Shown here: piece by piece, positions 1 through 29,342 of the stretch
Numbering within the stretch: the first letter of the stretch is position 1
Layout: each line of letters begins with the position of its first letter
Notes under the pieces: generated by a model
What the model was told of the DNA's origin: nothing
The model's database searches: none
What the model saw: the letters and a program-made list of their open reading frames with translations, nothing else
Assembly: GCA_017654935.2 (NCBI GenBank)
Contig: CM065690.1
Span: 27,704,030-27,768,029 of the forward strand
DNA from: Phymorhynchus buccinoides
Taxonomy: Eukaryota > Mollusca > Gastropoda > Neogastropoda > Raphitomidae
DNA: 64,000 bases
Reading direction: 5' to 3'
Made by a program: the position numbers and the translations under genes

Positions 1-46
1 TATTTGTACGAAAGACCCCCCCGGTATCCCCACGGGGGGGATCACC
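1..46 (-). repeat. SINE-like family, copy 1 (5' end only)
   Basis: This matches the end of the dispersed GAA-tailed family seen complete at 8091-8409 (shared TTTGTACGAAAGACC and GTATCCCCACGGGG blocks). It is in reverse orientation and cut by the window start. Confidence 0.7.
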
Positions 47-239
47 ACTTTTATATCCCACCCCTACCATCAGGATACCATTGGCTGCACACATGACACC
101 AACTCCGGACATTGTACCAGTTCTGTTACAATAACCCACAGTTGTACTGATACAGGTAGACAACAGGATCAGACAATGTAAACAGGTCTTGGTTTACACC
201 CACCACCATCTTATATTATTATCTCTTGTTAAGAATGTT

Positions 240-620
240 GGTAAAGGTAAAGATGTGCCACCCCCCCTGCATTTCTCGGTTAATTCTATTTTTTCCGTTT
301 TTGCCTTTCTTACCATACATAAAGCTGTATTTTAGGAACATTTTTAGCTAATAACCTTTTTGGAATACTAACCCTAGCCCTAAACCTAACCCTACCCCCC
401 ACTATGTACTGCAGTACACCGCGATTTGTCACAGTTGTGGTTCGTTGCGTTTTTCCGTCTTATAGGGTAGGGTTAGGGTTAGGGTTAGGGTTAGTATTCC
501 AAAAATATAATTTGGTGAAAATGTTCCTAAAATACAGCTTTATGTATGGTAAGAAAGGCAATAACGGAAAAATACAATTAACCGAGAAATGTAGGGGGGT
601 GGCACATCTTGACCTTTACC
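240..620. mobile_element. Foldback DNA transposon with telomeric repeats in its arms, copy 1
   Basis: The element is an imperfect palindrome of 381 bp. Its ends are GGTAAAGG and CCTTTACC, each arm is about 155 bp, and the loop is about 66 bp. It is flanked by the 8-bp direct repeat AGAATGTT (232-239 and 621-628), which fits a hAT-type target-site duplication. The left arm carries CCCTAA-type repeats (370-398) and the right arm carries TTAGGG repeats (464-495). No coding capacity is seen. A second copy is at 17680-18715. Confidence 0.85.
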
Positions 621-742
621 AGAATGTTGTAGCCCAATTTTTGTGTGTACCCCTACACCCACCTCTATATCCATTTCCCTTTTTTCCTTGGTCCCTATCC
701 TCACATCCCTACCCCCAACACTTCACCGTTCTTCTGTTTTCC

Positions 743-906
743 CCGGGTCTGTAGTCATGAGTGCAGCCTATAAGACAACTGAACCGGGATGGAAAATGCA
801 AATTAGTCTAAACTGCCAATCACTGAATCAGATTGGTAGTTTAGACTAATTTGCATTTTCCATCCCGGATTAGCTGTCTTAGCCGCACTCATGACTACAG
901 GCCCGG
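743..906. mobile_element. Near-perfect hairpin (foldback MITE)
   Basis: Two arms of about 77 bp (743-819 and 831-906) are near-perfect reverse complements around a loop of about 10 nt. The ends are CCGGGTCTGTAGTCATGAGT and the complement of ACTCATGACTACAGGCCCGG. No clear target-site duplication was found, so the superfamily is unassigned. Confidence 0.8.
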
Positions 907-1351
907 ATGTTTGCAAAAGCGTTTTTGCCCCCCCCTTGAGGTTATATATTTGCCTTTGTCTGTCTGTTCACTATGTTACTTAAAAAAACCAATAATAGAT
1001 TTTAATCACATTTTTGGGATAAAGTAGGCATCAGTTAAAGAGTGGGGTTATTGGGTTATCTATCAGCCCTGCATTTCAAGAATTTGTTGTTGATCTTGTA
1101 TTTTTATTTCTTTTTTTTCTCTTTTTTTTTTTTTTTGCTGGCAGGATTCTTTGATACAGACAATATAAATTTTTTAAATGAACATTTTCTGTTTTGATGA
1201 ATTTTTCGTTGGGCATGAACAAAAAAATCCCCTGTTAACAACAATTGGTTTCAATTTCAGTGAATAAATGAATTGTATAGTGGGGTTTTTTTTCTGTTTC
1301 AAAATTTTAAAACACATTTCTGAGGTGTCTGGCTCTTGCACGAGCAAATGC
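907..1351. other. AT-rich spacer, no gene recognised
   Basis: Only T-rich tracts (1109-1137) and unremarkable AT-rich sequence are seen here. No exon-like or repeat structure could be supported. Confidence 0.5.
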
Positions 1352-1483
1352 TTTAAAGACCAACCGCATCATGTGTCAAAATCACGTTTTTCACGTATTT
1401 TCCCTCTTATAGCTGGTAAGAAATCTTAAGAAATCTTCCTAGCATAAGAAGGAATGTGACACGTGACGTGGGGGGTCTTTAAA
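1352..1483. mobile_element. MITE with TTTAAAGACC ends, copy 1
   Basis: The ends TTTAAAGACC and GGTCTTTAAA are reverse complements, and the inverted repeat continues through CATGTGTCA and TGACACGTG. A related copy is at 16618-16735 with the same interior (AAATCACG, CCCTCTTA, AATCTTAAGAAATCTTC). The TTAA in the ends might be a piggyBac-like target duplication, but this is not certain. Confidence 0.7.
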
Positions 1484-2110
1484 ATGACCAAAAACTTGCT
1501 CAAATTATCTCCCTTTAGATTTTCTGATCCCGGTGCTGGTATTTTCTTGTTTGTCAATCTTTCTTTTCTAAAACTCTGCCAAGGATGCTATTATTTTGTC
1601 TTGTCTTCAGTGCCTTTTGGGGAAACACAATCTAAATCTAATACAGAACGTTTTAATTTGTATTTATTTAGACCCCGCGGCCCGCGTTATTTGGTTTTAA
1701 GCAAATTGAAACAAAGTCATGTCATAAGTTTCTTTATTGTCCATTGGCATTGTACAACGCACATGGAAACTTGTCTTCCACCGTGTAAATTAAAAATATT
1801 AAATAAAAGTATGAAACATAAATTTACATTAACAAATATGTAACTCTCACACCACACCCAATCATTCATCCGCTCTAAGTCATCTCTTAGTGGAGCTTGC
1901 ACTGTGGCAGTACTTTTTTTTAAAGCGTCTTTTGATTTGCTTTATTCTTTTAAGTGGGTCAGCCGTTCTTTTTCCAATGTGGGAGATAGTTTGGGCGTGT
2001 GGTATTTCGTTCCTGATATTATCAGTGTCATTTTTGCTTGTATTTTCTTTCATTCACGTATTGTTTACTTTCTCATGGTTTGTGTTGCTGGGCAGAGAAT
2101 GAAGTGAAGA

Positions 2111-2112
<2 letters not shown>
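1484..2112. other. Unassigned sequence upstream of the first recognised WDCP exon
   Basis: Short open frames occur here but none resembles the expected WDCP N-terminus or has good splice context. I see nothing else. Confidence 0.4.
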
Positions 2113-2145
<33 letters not shown>

Positions 2146-2165
2146 TGTCTGTCTGTCTGTCTGTC
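2113..2165. repeat. GT/TCTG microsatellite
   Basis: A run of GT dinucleotides continues into five TCTG repeats. Confidence 0.95.
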
Positions 2166-2231
2166 CGTGTGAGCTACATTTGGACATGTATGAGTGTGTT
2201 AGTACATGCATAAGTATTATCATGTGTGTGT

Positions 2232-2254
2232 TTGTATTAATAATAATAATAATG

Positions 2255-2299
<45 letters not shown>

Positions 2300-2400
2300 G
2301 TGAATCATTTATATTGCTCATTTATAATGCATGCACCTCCACCAAATGTGGAGCTCTATGCGCTTAACAAAAAAAAATTAAAAGCAATAAATTCAACAAA
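2232..2400. repeat. ATA microsatellite plus dispersed repeat end
   Basis: A TAA/ATA trinucleotide run (2237-2300) is followed by a degraded sequence resembling ATTTATATNGCNC followed by CTCTATGCGCTTAAC. The same association of an ATT run with a TATAGCGCT block is seen at 16078-16145, 19766-19840 and 57085-57145, so it is probably a dispersed retroelement tail. Confidence 0.5.
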
Positions 2401-2410
2401 AAAAATAATC

Positions 2411-2548
2411 GCTCACACACATGCAAATAGGCATGTACATACATACTCCCCCACCCACCCACCAACCCACCCATACACACATACATGCATGTACACATAC
2501 ACACATGCGCGCGTGCATGCATGCGCACGCACACACACACACACACAT

Positions 2549-2579
<31 letters not shown>

Positions 2580-2635
2580 TACACCAACCATTACTATCAC
2601 CATATATATGTGTGTGTGTGTGTGCACATTCACTT
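2411..2635. repeat. Compound CA/CCCA/GCAC/GT microsatellite
   Basis: Several short arrays lie side by side: CCCA (2449-2472), CA, CATG/GCAC (2485-2580) and GT (2607-2625). Long open frames here in both strands are repeat artefacts. Confidence 0.9.
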
Positions 2636-2711
2636 GTGCGAGTCTGCATGCATATCATTTGCATACATATGGGTTTTGAGTGCATACTTGCATATGTTTT
2701 TGTTTGTAAGG

Positions 2712-2715
2712 AAAC

Positions 2716-2740
<25 letters not shown>
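2712..2740. repeat. Poly-C tract
   Basis: About 29 consecutive C. Its length is likely unreliable in the assembly. Confidence 0.9.
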
Positions 2741-2746
<6 letters not shown>

Positions 2747-3077
2747 TTGCCCCCCAACTGAAGAGAAACATATTTCACAAACGCACGTATGTGTTTTCTG
2801 TGTGCTATAGCAATGTTCAGAGCGTTCACTGGAGCAGTCCAATTGGAGATGGGGGGTGCTACATGGGTGCTACATGTATGTGTTTTCTGTGTGTTCCAGC
2901 AATGTTCAGAGCGTTCACTGGAGCAGTCCAATTGGAGATGGGGGGTGCTACATGGGTGCTACATGTATGTGTTTTCTGTGTGTTCCAGCAATGTTCAGAG
3001 CGTTCACTGGAGCAGTCCAATTGGAGATGGGGGGTGCTACATGGGTGCTACATGTATGTGTTTTCTGTGTGTTCCAG

Positions 3078-20886
<17,809 letters not shown>

Positions 20887-21164
20887 ACGCATTCAGACTA
20901 CTCGTAAACAAGAGGCTGTGTAAAGGCACAGTAACTGAGCAAAATGGATCAATTAAACACGACTGTGTGCTCACCAGGAAGAAACAGAAAGGGAAACTTG
21001 AATTTTCACTGTCGGAGAAATATGCTGCCAGGGTGCGTTTTTATAAACCCCACCTGTGACTGAGCTAACGTCACCACATGCTGTGCAGAACAGGAATTTT
21101 TATCCTTCACTGAAGTTGTAAACCCCTGCGTTTATGTTGTGCCCTCCGATTTTAAGCTCTTATT

Positions 21165-21579
21165 TGTGACCCAGCACCACGAAAGGGACATTAAGTCGCT
21201 CAGCTAGTTTCTCACAATGGCTTAAAAAGTCAAAAATCTAATTTTTGATCAATTTTGAGTTATGGGTGTTTTTGTGTTCTCTAACTTCTTATCTTTCATA
21301 TCTATACAGGATAAGCTTTAATATGGTCTCTAAATGCTCTTAAAAGCGCTTTAAAACGAGTAGGTCAATGCATTTTTTACAGCAAGGCTAAACTTTACAC
21401 TGTGATTTCTCAAAATGGCGACGAAAGTCACCCCACCAACTTTGAATGCTCATAACTCTTAAGACGAAAAGTTACAAGAATGGTTCTTAGAAAGAGAATT
21501 GTCTGAAGTTTTTAACGGGACGATTGTCTCAGAATTATCATTTTGACACTTAATGTCCCTTTCGTGGTGCTGGGTCACA
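21165..21579. mobile_element. MITE with TGTGACCCAGCACCACRAAAGG ends, copy 2
   Basis: 415 bp with the same terminal repeats and interior as 6607-7029, in the opposite orientation (for example ACTTCAGACAATT reads on the other strand). It is more complete at both termini (both carry CGAAAGGGAC). Confidence 0.92.
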
Positions 21580-21865
21580 TTTATGAACTGCAAGACTTCC
21601 GTCCTTTAGTGGCAGGGAGATTTGTTTGTTTATGTAGTAGTTTTTATATTTTATTTTAATGCCATGTTCAGCTCCACAGGATAACTTGTAAAACTTACAT
21701 GCCACTGCTGCTTTTATACACTGCAATTTTTACTTTGTGTTCATTGTTGCTATTTTAATACCAGTACATTTGCTTTTACTCTGTGTTCAGCGTTTGTACA
21801 TTATCAAACTGCTTTTATAGCCAGTTTTAAACCAACCTATGCATTATTCTGTTTGTGTTATCATT

Positions 21866-22545
21866 CATGCATTGCAAGACTTACAGGCCCTCAGACAGAA
21901 TGGATCCGTTCTATTTTGACACCAATGAAGTTTTATTTCATATTTTGCTTTGGTTATCTGTCATGCATTGTGAGACTTACAGGCCCTCAGACAGAATGGA
22001 TCTGTTCTATTTGTCCATACCAATGGAGTTTTATCTCATATTTTGCTTTGGTTATCATTCATGCATTGTGAGACTTACAGGCCCTCAGACAGAATGGATC
22101 TGTTCTATTTGTCCATACCAATGGAGTTTTATTTCATATTTTGCTTTGGTGATCTGTCATGCATTGTGAGACTTACAGGCCCTCGGACAGAATGGATCTG
22201 GTTCTATTTGTCCATACCAATGGAGTTTTATTTCATATTTTGCTTTGGTTATCATTCATGCATTGTGAGACTTACAGGCCCTCAGACAGAATGGATCTGT
22301 TCTATTTGTCCATACCAATGGAGTTTTATCTCATATTTTGCTTTGGTTATCTGTCATGCATTGTGAGACTTACAGGCCCTCAGACAGAATGGATCTGTTC
22401 TATTTTTCTATACCAATGGAGTTTTATCTCATATTTTGCTTTGGTGATCTGTCATGCATTGTGAGACTTGCACACCCGCAAAGACAGGATAGTTCTGTAT
22501 TCTATTTTCGTTACCAATGGAGTTTTATCACGTTTTTTACTTTAG
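21866..22545 (+). repeat. 98-bp tandem array downstream of WDCP stop
   Basis: About seven units starting CATGCATTG at 21866, 21962, 22060, 22158, 22257, 22355 and 22453. They contain CTTACAGGCCCTCAGACAGA and CAATGGAGTTTTAT. The last unit is diverged. Confidence 0.95.
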
Positions 22546-22763
22546 CGATCATTAAGGGAAGAAGTTTATTTGCCCCGAAAAGCATACTTACGGGGTAGTA
22601 GGCCAAATAAAAAAACTTTTTTTCGTACAAAGGTTTGATGTTATGTGATATTCATGTGATTTATATAAGGCAGGCACATTCCATGACTTTTTTTGGTCCT
22701 TTTTATGGCTGGCTTATCAGTATTTTCTAATGTCCCATCTCTCACCTTAGCTTTTTCGTCTTG

Positions 22764-23046
22764 TCTTCTTTTTCTTCGATCACTCAGACAGTTTTCTGTC
22801 AATTATGAGCGCAGATGCGCCATGCTGCCATTATGCACCTAACTAAGAAATAGACCCAGCAAGTCCGACTTCGGCTGACGGAAGTCTTTTTGAAAGCGTT
22901 TTCGTGAAAAAAGGCAGGAGAATGGACCGGTGCAGAAAGATAGTAGATGACAGTAAGCAAAGGGAAAAGTCAAAAGTCAAAGAGAGTGACAGATGAGAGT
23001 AAGTTACAGACACAGAACTTCCAGAAGATGGGGGAACTTTTTAAAA
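22764..23046 (-). repeat. SINE-like family, copy 6 (type B)
   Basis: Reverse orientation, tail CTTCTTTTTCTTC at left, type B half (GATCACTCAGACAG, ATTATGCACCTAACTAAG), shared body to AACTTCCAGAAGATGGGGG. The 5' GC-rich end is truncated. Confidence 0.85.
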
Positions 23047-23172
23047 AAATGTAAAACTCAAAATTGAAAGCCCAAACTTGGAAAGCTAACATAATTGGTT
23101 CAGTTTAAAGTCGATATGATTGCCACTGGTGATCTTTTTACTTGTCTTCTTTAATCTTAAGATTTTTAAAAA

Positions 23173-23328
23173 TGTAAACCAATGCACAATTTTTTACCTT
23201 CCAGTAACTGTAAACCAATTGGCAGTTTTTATATCTTTCAGTAAGCCAATTGGCAATTCTTAGTTTTCAGTAAATCAATTGGCAATTTTTAATCTATCAG
23301 TAAACCAGTCGGCAATTTTTAATCCATC
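23173..23328 (+). repeat. Degenerate 37-bp tandem repeat
   Basis: About four units of the type CAGTAAACCAATTGGCAATTT followed by a T/A-rich spacer. Confidence 0.8.
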
Positions 23329-24515
23329 ATATTCTTCTCCTCTTATTTGCCTCTCTGCCACTCTCTTTCTTTCCATTTTAGAATCCTGTGTGTGTTTGTG
23401 GGTGTACATATTGCGCGCATGCATGAGTGCGTGCGTAAGTCTGTGTTTGTGTGCAAAAATGTTATTGATAAGCATTCCTGTGAATATCAAAGTCTAGAGT
23501 TTGACCAGAAAATCATGAATGTGCAAGGTTTCAAATGAATACAAACACGCACATACGTGACAAAGTTCACATGATTTTTAGCATGATCATCCACAAAAGC
23601 TGCTTTAATATTTTCACCAGTGTTTCTTCCTGGTTATCTGACTGACCGACTATGTGACGATACGGAGGGACCTAGGATATTATAATTTTGCATGCGGATA
23701 GGTAGTTATGATATCTAGGCCAAGTTCGAAGATGAAGGTGATTGGTCAAAGGTCAAGGTCACAGGAGCTCAAAATGCTGCATTGATCTAGCGTTTTCACA
23801 CTCTGGTTTTGAATATCTTTGCAGCTAGCAATTTACAAACCGTCATCATTTTGCTTTCAAAAACACATTTGCCATTTTTCATCATGTAAATCGCTTTTTA
23901 TTTGGGCAGCCCGCTTTATTCAGTACAGGTGCAATAAAGAATTGTTCACCTTATTCATTCCGCTTGTTATTTTCCTTGCATTTGAAAATTTCATTTTTGC
24001 ATTTTACAAAGTTTTTAAAATTGTTAACATTTGGCCTGCTTTATAATACAGCAATTTTGTACCATGTAAAACTTCTTTTTTTTAATTATAACTTGAGCAT
24101 TCAGCAATTTGCTTGGTGATATACATTTTGTTGTGATGTCATAATTAAACAAATAAACTGATGTTTTGAAAGAAATACACAGGAAACCAAGAATAGAAGT
24201 ATTATCAAAAAATGTTTTTAAAGTCGGTGCACATCAATTCTTCCATTTCAACAAAAGCCAACTGGCATGACTTTTTTAAAAGATACCTTGCATACATAAT
24301 TTTTGGGCAACTAAATAGTAAATTGACATTAATACTAAGAAAGTTATGAACGGATTTTGATGAAATTTTAAAAAGAAAAGTTAGGGTATCATGCTAGCAA
24401 TAATCCACATTTATTTAATCGGGGATCATCGTTAAATTCCATATTTATTGTTCCTGACTAGACTAGGCTTATGATTTCACAGATAAAGAGAAAGGGTACA
24501 CCTTAATATAACAGC
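23329..24515. other. AT-rich sequence with a possible nuclear-receptor-type motif
   Basis: No gene is recognised. A mollusc-type repeat at about 23660-23830 contains GGTCAAAGGTCAAGGTCA (23743-23760). Confidence 0.4.
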
Positions 24516-25833
24516 TTAACCTTTACCGTGCTTCATGGGTCGTCCAAGACCCAGAGACGCACAAATGACTTCATATCTCAGTAACTATTGGGACTATGAT
24601 AATAACATTTTAGGTATTTCAGGGTTCCCAGGGCTTTCAGCTATCCCAGGGCTGCCAACCCTCTGTTGCAGTTTCCAGGGACAAACTGCAGAAAAACCAG
24701 GGACACACTTATTTCCAGGGACAAACATCGCAATGTCATGCATCAGGGTCAAAACGAGCATTAACTTCCAATTATTTCATGATCTAGCAACATTTCTGTG
24801 ACTGGTTTTTCTGTATTCTTGATGTTTTTTGGTGCCAATGTGCTTCAATATTCAAGGTCCCTCTGTTCAGTAACCTACCGGTATGTGCAACATGTAACAT
24901 GCATGTTAGGAAACTGTGTTCAATAGCAAGGCCAGCAAACAAGACAAGTGATCGTTCTACAATTTTTATTTTATTCTACTCAGTTTCCAGGGACACCAGA
25001 CAGAAAAGTGGATTCCAGGGACAGGGTGCCATTTTTGACTGTTAGGGGGGACGGTTGGCAGCCCTGCTATCCCCAAGTAAGGACCTGTAGGCCTAAGGAT
25101 AATCTGCATCTTTTAGGCAACGATCTTGAAAGGAACACTTTCCCAGCATTGTGAACAATGTCTAAGCAGATAGAAAAACTATGGCTGACACAGATATACG
25201 AGTTTTCTCGCAAAACGACACCTGTCAGTCAGTTGAAACGGGAAGGTGGGGGAGGGGGGTAAGGTGAAGCAGGTGCTGAGCGATGTTTCTCAAGTGTAAA
25301 AGTGCTGCTTCTGCGATCTATTTTGAGTATGGTCTTGCTGCTCAGGGCAGTGTTTGGCAGCTGTCATGACTTGTAAGGACCTTGAAGTGAATGAAAGCAC
25401 TTGTAAGGCCTTACTTGGATATTTCAATTTGTCAAGACTTATAAGGACTGGTAAGGCCCTTATGAACCCTGTATTTTTTTTTAAACATAATGTGGCATAT
25501 GTCAGCAAATTTTGGTGACAATACAGTAAAAACTAAAGTAATAATTAGATATGTCATTTTAACATACTTCTATGTAACGCAGGTCACGGAGGACCCATAC
25601 TTTAAAGAGCAGAAATATGTCACTGCAGTGCATTGAGTATGGGTCGTGGGAGACCCGCGCCATCTGGAGAAGTATAAACACATGGTGACTCTTTGACGAG
25701 TATGGGTCCTGGAGAACCCGCATCATCTGGAGAGGGATAAATACTGTTAAAATGCATGTAAAAATCTGTGGGTACGAGGAGACCCGCATCATCTGGAGAA
25801 GTATAATCACAAGCAACATCTGGTAAAGGTTAA
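24516..25833. mobile_element. TTAA-flanked (piggyBac-like) non-autonomous element
   Basis: TTAA occurs at both edges (24516-24519 and 25830-25833), followed by CCTTTACC inverted ends. Subterminal regions carry repeated GGGTC-N-GACCC-type palindromes (24537-24554; 25578-25592; 25638-25655; 25702-25718; 25769-25785). No transposase was found. A nested 418-bp MITE is at 24648-25065. Confidence 0.7.
24648..25065. mobile_element. hAT-type MITE with perfect 8-bp target duplication, nested
   Basis: The ends AGGGCTGCCAACC and GGTTGGCAGCCCT are perfect inverted repeats flanked by GCTATCCC on both sides (24640-24647 and 25066-25073). The interior repeats TTCCAGGGACA on both arms. It has no coding capacity. 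Confidence 0.93.
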
Positions 25834-26165
25834 AAGTAGCCGGCATAGTGACTGTGGCTGGCCTAGTTTGTGTTCTTAGAGTGCTTTCTTCCCATCAGTA
25901 ACTTTAATCGCAATGCCGCAAGATTCCGTCTTAATGAGTGTTTTATCGACACCAAAGTATGTTTATGTGTGTGTGTGTGTTGGAGTGGGGTGGATAAATA
26001 GGGTTTGAGTTCTGAAAGTTTTATACGACACGATTTGTTACTTTTCTATCGAGGATACAACTAGATTTAAAGTGTATTCAAGTGTGTGATTTTTTGTTGT
26101 TGTTGCTCATGTTCACATGCAGAATTTTGTTGTTTGTCTCACTTGAAAAAATTGGCGGGATTTAT

Positions 26166-26400
26166 CTCTTCTAGCACCATGGGTGAATGTACACTCCCAC
26201 CAAATGTAAAGACATTCATTGCCAAGTACCCTGCCATGTGTTTGTCTATTTTCAGTTTATGTCAGTGATTTTTTTCTCTGTTAAAGCAATGCATGCACAC
26301 TCGATAAAATAGTTAACACCCACACCCACCCCCCTCTTGTGGGCTTAGATGCAACGGACAACCAAGAACGTCAAAAAATATATGGCGCAGGAAGAGCTAA
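26166..26400. mobile_element. MITE with CTCTTCTAGCACCATG ends, copy 2
   Basis: It shares CTCCCACCAAATGTAAAGAC, CCTGCCATGTGTTTGTCTAT, CAATGCATGCACAC and CGGACAACCAAGAACGT with 11015-11264. Confidence 0.8.
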
Positions 26401-26533
26401 TTCCAGAGAGAATAATGTCAAACTGTTGTCTCAAGTGAGAACTGAAACCCTGGATCCCCGAGTTATAAGTCAACAATTGAACATGGTTTTATTCTTAGCA
26501 GGAAGCCTCAGTTAACAAGAATGATTTGAGGTT

Positions 26534-26576
26534 TTAAGATTAAAATTATAGCCCCGTCGACAACAAAGGCCATGTC
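26534..26576 (-). mobile_element. Minimal LINE 3'-end insertion with 11-bp target duplication
   Basis: Only about 43 bp of the LINE 3' terminus (AAGATTAAAATTATAGCCCC and GACAACAAAGGCCATGTC) is inserted between two copies of GATTTGAGGTT (26523-26533 and 26577-26587). It is an extreme 5' truncation. Confidence 0.88.
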
Positions 26577-26587
26577 GATTTGAGGTT

Positions 26588-27295
26588 ACGAGTACTGTTT
26601 TTTCTTATTCTTTAATTTAAGATCAGTTAAATTCTCTGATCATTTCAGCGCAATTGTTAATGCTAAATATGTCATTTTTCTATACTTTACAGCCAGAATT
26701 TTTTTTTTAACATAAATCCTTTGAATGTTATTTTCCAAGAAGTGAAAAAATGGGAAAGGTTTAAAATCACCTAAATTATTTATTCTGATGGAAAACTGTT
26801 TGACAATCAATTGGCAAAATGTGCGTTTATGAATTGGTTTCCGAATATTTAGTGTTGACAGCTAACATTAGTCTTGCCAATTTCATAAGTGCGCATAATT
26901 TTGATAATAAAATCAAGGCTGGTTTCAAATTTACCTTTATGCTTTATATATTAATGTATTTTTTGGTTGAAAAATATTTAAATTATTGGTTGACATGCAT
27001 AATGAATTTTAAATTTGTAAAGTAACACTGTAAATAAAAACAATTACAAATGTTTTAACAATCTCATAAAAAGCATAATCTTGTTCACCTGAAAAATTGT
27101 GTTCAAATGTATAAAAGTTCTTAATAAAAACCTGAGTTTTCAAAAGCTTTTCATTTGTGTTTATATGTATTTTCTTAAATACGTATAATAATAATCGTGT
27201 TTTTGCCTTTTCCATGTGTTCACAAAAAGTCCATTTAGTGTTTGTGGCATATGATTTGGTAATGTAAAGGTCAGCTGACATATTATGCAGTGATT
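26588..27295. other. AT-rich spacer, no gene recognised
   Basis: Short open frames occur, but none has recognisable content. Confidence 0.5.
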
Positions 27296-27297
27296 AC

Positions 27298-27628
27298 TTC
27301 TTCCTCTGCGTTCCCAGGCCATAAGACCATAATGGGTCAAGTATTCTACGTATGTGTCTGGTTTTCAGTTTTCACAGCTCTTCTTGCTGCATACAGTTGA
27401 CACGTTCCGATTTTTGAGGAGCTCAAAGGAGAAAATTATACGGAAGATTTTTTTTTTTAAAGGTAGGAGAATGGGCCAATAAGTCAAAAAGATAGTAGAT
27501 GACAAAAAGCAAAGGAAAAAGGGTAACAGATTAGAGGAAGTTCAAAGCACAGGTTCCAGAAGGTGGAACTATTTGTACGAAAGACACCCCCCCCCCCCCC
27601 CCCCCCCCCCAATATCCCCACTGGGAGA
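27298..27628 (-). repeat. SINE-like family, copy 7 (type A)
   Basis: Reverse orientation: TTCTTCCTCTGCGTTCCCAGG tail side, GAGGAGCTCAAAGGAGAAAA, shared body, then ACTATTTGTACGAAAGACAC, a poly-C run (27588-27610) and the ATATCCCCACTGGG end. Confidence 0.85.
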
Positions 27629-29342
27629 TGCAGTGATAAAATCAATATAAAACAAAAAATTATGTTTCAAATATTCCATGTTCATTCATAGAGACACCAT
27701 CATTTAACCAACACACAACAATAAAAAAACCCATTTCTTCTCACTTTATTCAAACATTAAACAAAAGCATGAATGTTTTATTCAATCATTAAACATTCCA
27801 TTCAACAATGTATTATTTCAGAAACAGAACCACATGCACTGATGACTCAATGGGCTTGTTTTCCCCCTGACAATCACTTCAAAACTAAAAACAAACAACT
27901 TAATGTTAACATGTGTATCAAGGTCGGTTCAGTAACAGCTAAGGTCTTTGAGAACATTCTGAAATTGAATCACACTGAAAAACAATTTTGCACACATACA
28001 GAAACACTAAATTGAGCAAATTCTCTATTTCAGAATACTATACATGACTTCATTTCAGTAACCAAGCAATTATTCTCACCAAAAAGGAACTAATTAGATG
28101 TGCCCTAACTTGTTGGAAGATTAGAACCAAAAAATACTGAAACATACCTTGTAAATTTCATTGATTTGATAGCACCATAGGGTCTTTTCTATCAAGTTAG
28201 CACCTTTTACTAAACGTTTTAGAATAGATTGCAATTTCTAAACATTGCATCTGTGGTTCCACCAAATGAAAGATGAAGAATTTGTACAATAACAATAATA
28301 TCCCCACCCATGGGGAGAATGCTAACTAGGGTGTGGCTGTGCAAGAGGCGTTAATACGCTGTGATAGCAATTACTTAATGTCACATACATACAACAAAAA
28401 TGGTGGTTTTCGACCCAAACAGCTCTGACAGAAAATTGCAAGTATTGTAGTTATTAACCCCTTGCCTGCTTGTCCCGTAGCTACTACGTCCTGTTGGTAT
28501 GATTGTTGTGTGCCTGTAAACGTAGGTACTACGTGCATTGTTCATCACCATATTTCAGCTACAGTGTCAGGGAAATAACTGCAGAAAATGACCTAGAACA
28601 CACTAGAAGGGTTTAATGTACAGTCATCTACCTTGTCCTTTATTTGGCGAATTTTACTGGAATTTGATATGTTTGTTCTTGGAAAAAACAAGATGGCATC
28701 AACAAGCGGCAGTACTCGACAACGTGGATGTTTTAGACAATATACTGCACTAGAATTAAGTGTTGGATGAAGTGCTAAATGATGCAGTCACTGAAGTGTG
28801 TATTCTGGATTACCTAGCAGATTATATCTGGATTACCCTGTAATGTTGAAGAAATAAGCAACAAGATGGAAAGGTCAGTCAGTTTTAGATCTAGTGTTTA
28901 TTCACCTGCATGTTTGTTTGCCTGTTTGGTTCATTCTCAAATCTTTGTTTGGTTTGTTTGGTGGCATGAACTGATGTGCTGTAGATTCTGTGGTGCGTGT
29001 GTATTCGAGTGGTGAATTCTGTAAGCATTTCTTCAAAATTAGATAAATGGCCAGCAAAGTATACAAAGTATAAAGTCTGCACCAAATGAAAACTGTTGCT
29101 GATATATAGGACATGCAATCAAAGACCTCAGTGTATTGTTGGAAAAATGAACATGTTGGAAGAGGACAAACTTGTCATCACAATAAGCAGGACTAGTGTG
29201 TTTTCTTCTGCACCTGCACCTATGTGGGTCAAGGTACATCAGAGTGTTGTGAGGCAATACTATGGATGCTACCAGTTGTTTTTTTAAAGTAAGACTGACT
29301 TTGTGATGAGTTCTACACCTCATGAACTGGGCAGAAGAAGGT
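27629..29342. other. Unassigned AT-rich region
   Basis: A possible small inverted-repeat element lies at 28456-28618 (TTAACCCCTTGC and GAAGGGTTTAA). The stretch 29096-29290 is open and Cys-containing in one frame but is broken and unrecognised. Confidence 0.35.

Larger units (their letters stand above)
20887..22620 (+). other. Probable WDCP 3' UTR and downstream sequence
   Basis: It contains the MITE 21165-21579 and the 98-bp tandem array 21866-22545. AATAAA at 22606-22611 is a possible poly(A) signal, with others further on (for example 23934). The true transcript end cannot be fixed from sequence. Confidence 0.4.

Noticed and set aside
2117..2940. Long frames rich in Cys/Val, His/Thr
   Set aside because: These are translations of CA/GT microsatellites.
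21853..22598. Repeated Cys-rich peptide frames downstream of WDCP
   Set aside because: Units of about 98 bp shift frame each time; no splice context; the array lies after the stop codon.
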